DNA from: Chloroflexi bacterium RBG_16_56_11
Lineage (GTDB): Bacteria; Chloroflexota; Dehalococcoidia; Dehalococcoidales; RBG-16-60-22
Assembly (NCBI GenBank): GCA_001796865.1
Contig: MGNQ01000054.1
Coordinates: forward strand, 2,920 to 21,549
Length of the DNA stretch: 18,630 nucleotides
Direction of reading: 5' to 3'
The translations under genes and the position numbers were made by a program. The stretch's first letter is position 1; each line of letters begins with the position of its first letter. This document shows positions 14,973 through 18,630 of the stretch, piece by piece. Under the pieces are notes generated by a model. It saw only the letters and a list, made by a program, of their open reading frames with translations. It was not told where the DNA came from and did no database searches.

Positions 14973-16199
14973 TTATTGGCCCGTCCTGATGATCCCTTCC
15001 GCTTCCATCCCGGCGATGTCTTCCGGCGTATAGCCCAATGTGAGCAGGATTTCCCGCGTGTGCTGTCCCAGTAAAGGTGACGGCCCCCGCGGGTGCCCGG
15101 GCGTCTTTTCGAGCTTGACAGGAAGTCCCAGCGTCTTCACCTCCCCGCGAGTAGGATGCTTCACGCTGCAAACCATGTCGTTAGCCGTGAGCTGGGGATG
15201 AGCGGATATCTCCTCGTAGGTCAGACAAGGGTCACAGCGCATCTTCGCCTCACGGAACAGCTGCGCCCATTCAGCCCTAGTCCTCTTACTGAAAGCCTCG
15301 TCGAGGATACGTCCTATCTCCTCCCGATTTTCACGCCTGGCGTCATCCGTCGCGAAGCAGGGGTCGTGCGCCAGGTGTTCGACCCCTACCACCTTGCAAA
15401 AGGCAGGCCACATCGGGCCGGTCCCGAAAATAGTCAGCACGTCACCGTCCTTCGCCCGGAAGGGTCCGAAGGGCGGGGTACCGTAGCTCCGCCCTGACTT
15501 ATAGGGCATTTTCCCGTCGGTCAGGTACTCGGCAAATCCCGAGAACTGTAGATAGAGCGCCGCGTCCAGATTGTTCACGGTCACCGCCTGTCCAATCCCC
15601 GTCCGCTCTCTCACCAACAGGGCCGTCATGACGGCATAGGCCACGAGCATCCCGCCGACGTGGTCGCAGGCGGGGAAAGGCAGCATCTGCGGGGCGCCGC
15701 CGGGATAGCCCATCAAGCTGACGATGCCGGACATGGCCTGGCTCCACATGTCCCCGCCGGCGCGATGGGCGACCGGGCCGGTCTGGCCATAACCGGAGAA
15801 AGAGCAGTAGACGACTTTCGGATTGATTTTGGATATGTCCTCGTAGCCTATCCCCAGCCTCTCCGCGACACCGGGACGGAAGCTCTGCAAAATAACGTCA
15901 GCTACTTTAGCCAGCTTCAGGACAATCTCCTTACCTTTCTCCGTCCTGATATCCACCGCCAGGTCTTTTTTGCCACGGTTGAAGGCCATCCACGAGGCCG
16001 TGTCGGGCATTTTCGCCACGACGCTGGTATCGAGCAAGTCGTCCATCCCGGCGGGAAGACCGAGTCGCTGCGCCTCTCCCTGTACCCTCTCAACCTTGAT
16101 AACTTCCGCCCCCATGTCCGCCAGCATCGCCCCGCCGAAGGGTGCCGCCACCGCGATACTCAGGTCAAGAACTTTAATGCCTTCCAGGGGATAAGCCAT
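14973..16199 (-). CDS. CaiB/BaiF-family (class III) CoA-transferase
   Basis: A 408-aa class III CoA-transferase, which moves CoA between carboxylic acids through acyl-enzyme intermediates. The N-terminus has EGIKVLDLS and GAEVIKVE, then NRGKKDLAVD at 74-83 and FSGYGQTGP at 134-142. The catalytic aspartate is D150 in AGGDMWSQAMSG. GGAGGAGG lies just upstream of the ATG. It is the last gene of a three-gene minus-strand operon, 19 bp after the MmgE/PrpD gene. Such enzymes activate succinate, carnitine, bile acid or oxalate derivatives; which one here is not readable from sequence. Confidence 0.92.
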   Translation of the reverse strand: MAYPLEGIKVLDLSIAVAAPFGGAMLADMGAEVIKVERVQGEAQRLGLPAGMDDLLDTSVVAKMPDTASWMAFNRGKKDLAVDIRTEKGKEIVLKLAKVADVILQSFRPGVAERLGIGYEDISKINPKVVYCSFSGYGQTGPVAHRAGGDMWSQAMSGIVSLMGYPGGAPQMLPFPACDHVGGMLVAYAVMTALLVRERTGIGQAVTVNNLDAALYLQFSGFAEYLTDGKMPYKSGRSYGTPPFGPFRAKDGDVLTIFGTGPMWPAFCKVVGVEHLAHDPCFATDDARRENREEIGRILDEAFSKRTRAEWAQLFREAKMRCDPCLTYEEISAHPQLTANDMVCSVKHPTRGEVKTLGLPVKLEKTPGHPRGPSPLLGQHTREILLTLGYTPEDIAGMEAEGIIRTGQ

Positions 16200-16218
16200 A
16201 GTCCCCTCCTCCGTTTTT

Positions 16219-17610
16219 TCAGCTCAATATCGCGATAATGTCCCTGACATCATCTATCCGGTCAAGTCGCCTGATTTTACCGATGACCAGGTCCAACTGC
16301 TTTTCTGAGAGAGGTTGAATGGAATAAGAAGCACAATCGCGGAATTTTCTCTCGTATTCGCCCCAGGGCAGCGGTCCCGAAATATCGAGGGATGTTTCCG
16401 GCTGTCCGGTAAAGGCCCGGCCATCCTTCATTTTTACCGAGATTCTGACCGCTGAGTCTTGACCTTTAGTCAGGCTCGAGTCTTCCCGGATACGTATCCT
16501 GGCGGTGACGTCCAGTATGTCCCGACTCCGGATGGCCTCTTCCGTGTAGTCGCCGATAGAGGCACGCCGACGGGCGAAGACCGCGCCGACGCCCCAGGGG
16601 ATACTGAACTGGGCGTCCACCGGGTTCTCCGGCCGACTCCTCTTTTCCAGGGGCGAAAGCAGGAAAGACGTGGCGTCAGGGCAAAAGATGGTTATTTCCT
16701 CGATGTCTTCCGGCCGGATATCGTGCTTGCCGACCATCGCCTCCGCCAGGCTCACGCTATCGTGGGCGCCGCGGCAGCAGGGATACGGTTTCATGGCAGC
16801 GCTAGTCCCGGCGAAGCTTTTACCAAGGTCAGCCGTCAGGGAACCAGCGTCGTACTTTCCGCCGTGATAGAGATTGAATATCCCCAGCTCCCCTTCCAGG
16901 CAGTTCTCGGCTCCGGTAACACCTCTGCCGGCCAGGAAAGCCGCCATGATTCCCGCCCTGGCAGCGAACCCCGGTCCCATTCGCTTCGTCAGTGAGCCTT
17001 CGTTGACGCACTGGCCGTTGCCGCTGCACTGGTGATAGGCGATGCCCAGGGCGTTGACCAGCTTTTTTTCATCGAGACCAAGAATCCTTCCTGCGACGGC
17101 GGCGGCGACCAGGTAGCCGTAGAGAGTGGTCAGGTGCCAGCCGGCGCCGGGGTGCCCGCCGACAGGCGTGCTTTTTAGCCCCAGCCGGAAAGACCTCCCC
17201 AGCCGGCACATCATGTCCATGCCCAACACCACGGCGGCGATAAAGTCGCGGCCGCTCATCCCGCCGGTACACTCGGCCATGGCCAGGGCCGTCGGCACGA
17301 CCACTACCGAGGGATGGGTGGGGCCGTCACCGGTATCATCGTAATCGAGGGCATGTCCCATGGTCGCGTTGACCTGGGCGGCATCGGGTGCTGGCAGCTT
17401 GTAGCCGAAGCAGAGCACCGTGCTTTCCGGTTTTCCGCCCCACTCCCGCATCAGTCCGGCGAGCTCTCCCACACCGGGCCGGGAAGAGCCGCCCAGCATT
17501 ACTCCGAGAATATCCAGGATATGTTTCCTGGCGTGCTCTGACACATCCCGGGGAATGTCGGCGTAGCTGACATCAACTAGATTTTGCGCCAGCGCGTAAG
17601 CAGCGTCCAC
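16219..17610 (-). CDS. MmgE/PrpD family protein (2-methylcitrate dehydratase-like)
   Basis: A 463-aa member of the MmgE/PrpD superfamily, which includes 2-methylcitrate dehydratase and cis-aconitate decarboxylase. Signatures are HILDILGVMLGG near residue 30, NATMGHALDYDDT at about 81-93, GGHPGAGWHLT at 151-161, and the KPYPCCRGAHDSVSLA segment in the second half. The start is a GTG at 17610 with GGAGG 6 nt upstream. It sits between a crotonase gene and a CoA-transferase gene with gaps of 23 and 19 bp, so a role in dehydrating or decarboxylating a di- or tricarboxylic acid intermediate is plausible. No citrate synthase or methylisocitrate lyase is in the window. Confidence 0.9.
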   Translation of the reverse strand: MDAAYALAQNLVDVSYADIPRDVSEHARKHILDILGVMLGGSSRPGVGELAGLMREWGGKPESTVLCFGYKLPAPDAAQVNATMGHALDYDDTGDGPTHPSVVVVPTALAMAECTGGMSGRDFIAAVVLGMDMMCRLGRSFRLGLKSTPVGGHPGAGWHLTTLYGYLVAAAVAGRILGLDEKKLVNALGIAYHQCSGNGQCVNEGSLTKRMGPGFAARAGIMAAFLAGRGVTGAENCLEGELGIFNLYHGGKYDAGSLTADLGKSFAGTSAAMKPYPCCRGAHDSVSLAEAMVGKHDIRPEDIEEITIFCPDATSFLLSPLEKRSRPENPVDAQFSIPWGVGAVFARRRASIGDYTEEAIRSRDILDVTARIRIREDSSLTKGQDSAVRISVKMKDGRAFTGQPETSLDISGPLPWGEYERKFRDCASYSIQPLSEKQLDLVIGKIRRLDRIDDVRDIIAILS

Positions 17611-17633
17611 GTTTAGCCTCCGGCCCGATCCAA

Positions 17634-18509
17634 TTATTTATCGAGGAGCTCATAAAATTTGTTGCGCGCGTGAATGGCGTCCCTGACGCCCATGTCCCGT
17701 CTCGCCTTAAAGAAATTGAACTCGTCATCTTCGAAGTGGATATTGGTCTGCATGGTGTGCATCATCCAGGAATTGGTCATGCCGGCGGTGATTCCCATGA
17801 TATCACAAACGACCTGCTTCGACGCTTTACCCATGGCAATGCCGTCGCGCGGGAACCTGGCGAACCCCTCGGCGTACCGGTTGACCTCTTCCTCGAGCTT
17901 ATCGGCGGGAACGGCCCGGTTGATGAGGCCGATGCGCTCCGCCTCTTTACCGTCGATCATGCGGCCGGTCAGGCACAGGTCCATGGCGCGGGTCAGCCCG
18001 CAGCGCAATATCATCAGCGGGGTGATGGTGAGGTTGGGTATACCCAGCCTGACTTCTATCTCCCCGAACTTGCAGTCCTCGGCGCCGACGATGAAGTCGC
18101 ACCCCAGGTACATGTCCATGGATGCCCCCAGCAGGTAGCCGTGCGCCTGGACGATGGTGATTTTGGGGAAGAACAGCATTTTTAATGCCTGCTCCCAGAA
18201 AACGCTGCGGTCGAACTTGAGGCGGTGGCGGAGCGGGGTTTTGGGCGCCTTTTCGCCATGTTTCGGCTCTTTCCAACCGTAAACGAAACCGACCTCGTTG
18301 AGCGGGGCGCCAGCAGCCAGGGCGCGGCCGGCCCCCCTGATTATTAGAACCTTAATATCGTCAGCCGCTTCGACGGTGGCCAGTGCCTTTCCGAAATCCT
18401 TCACGCCGGTGTTCATGGTGTCGGGACGGTTCAGCGTTATACGGGCGACATAGCCGCTCCTCTCGTAGATAACGTCCTCGAAATCTCCCGCTTTTTTGAA
18501 CTTTAACAT
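17634..18509 (-). CDS. Crotonase-family enoyl-CoA hydratase/isomerase
   Basis: A 291-aa crotonase-fold protein acting on acyl-CoA thioesters. The first oxyanion-hole segment is GAGRALAAGAPLNE at about residues 59-72 and the second is AHGYLLGASMDMYLGCD at 122-138. E152 (GEIEVRLG) aligns with the first catalytic Glu of enoyl-CoA hydratase, while the second Glu position looks replaced by D177 (RAMDLCLTG). The middle has a charged insertion (KEPKHGEKAPK, about 80-90) and the end an aromatic, Met-rich stretch (NSWMMHTMQT). GGAGG precedes the ATG by about 6 nt. It leads the operon with the MmgE/PrpD and CoA-transferase genes. The substitution could mean a hydratase with altered activity, or an isomerase or hydrolase. 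Confidence 0.9.
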   Translation of the reverse strand: MLKFKKAGDFEDVIYERSGYVARITLNRPDTMNTGVKDFGKALATVEAADDIKVLIIRGAGRALAAGAPLNEVGFVYGWKEPKHGEKAPKTPLRHRLKFDRSVFWEQALKMLFFPKITIVQAHGYLLGASMDMYLGCDFIVGAEDCKFGEIEVRLGIPNLTITPLMILRCGLTRAMDLCLTGRMIDGKEAERIGLINRAVPADKLEEEVNRYAEGFARFPRDGIAMGKASKQVVCDIMGITAGMTNSWMMHTMQTNIHFEDDEFNFFKARRDMGVRDAIHARNKFYELLDK

Positions 18510-18537
18510 CTCCGGCCTCCATATATTTTATGTTTTA

Positions 18538-18630
18538 TCATTACGAGTAACCCCGATGCAGTCGGGGCGACGTGGCAATCTCAACCGTTGGATTTCGGCC
18601 ATCACTGGGATTGCCACGCTTCGCTCGCAA
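18538..18630. repeat. Palindromic repeat, copy B, cut by window edge
   Basis: It begins TCATTACGAG (18538-18547) like copy A and contains GTGGCAATC (18572-18580) and GATTGCCAC (18609-18617), the same 9-bp inverted pair. It adds a CCCCGA/TCGGGG hairpin (18551-18556 and 18562-18567). The last bases, TTCGCTCGCAA, look like the start of the right end. It lies just upstream of the crotonase operon. Confidence 0.72.

Overview
This GC-rich window is densely packed with genes and carries no rRNA, tRNA or CRISPR array that I can see. It looks like an anaerobic environmental bacterium, most likely a Chloroflexota (Dehalococcoidia-like) genome. The clues are a tungsten aldehyde:ferredoxin oxidoreductase, acyl-CoA genes, a short ArgA-type N-acetyltransferase beside NAD kinase, metY-metX-metW, and interspersed palindromic repeats of a kind common in such genomes. 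The lineage is an inference from gene content, not a proven placement.

Layout. Positions 1-763 (minus) hold the N-terminal part of a DUF2851 protein that runs off the window edge. Positions 863-2293 (minus) encode an NDP-forming acyl-CoA synthetase alpha-type protein, and 2383-2625 (minus) a small XRE-type regulator. Both of these genes have a textbook sigma70 promoter with the same TACACG-N4-CGTGTA operator placed between -35 and -10, so the regulator probably controls itself and the acyl-CoA gene. A repeat island follows (about 2725-2821). Next is a plus-strand operon with overlapping genes: NAD kinase, ArgA-like acetyltransferase and a Nudix hydrolase (2991-4819).

A strong promoter at 4840-4868 opens a leader of about 395 nt in front of a methionine operon: metY, metX, metW and an unusual radical SAM protein (5270-9500). 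The last three genes overlap. The leader holds a 59-codon ORF whose end is rich in Met and Cys, including two Met-Cys pairs, and I recognise no known SAM riboswitch there. A convergent HIT protein (9508-9867), a palindromic repeat island (9973-10060) and an M20 peptidase (10198-11355) follow.

The right third is catabolic. A tungsten aldehyde oxidoreductase and an SDR (11577-14253) sit on the plus strand. A CoA-transferase, an MmgE/PrpD protein and a crotonase form a minus-strand operon (14973-18509). Between these two groups lies an AT-richer RHH/MazF toxin-antitoxin module (14382-14955) with its own promoter and direct repeats. Two copies of one palindromic repeat family, at 11378-11535 and 18538-18630, bracket this catabolic and toxin-antitoxin block.

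The most interesting observations are the twin promoter-operators of the XRE regulator (which also imply a leaderless GTG start), the Met/Cys-rich leader of the methionine operon, and the radical SAM protein with a CX8CX2C cluster motif coupled to metW.
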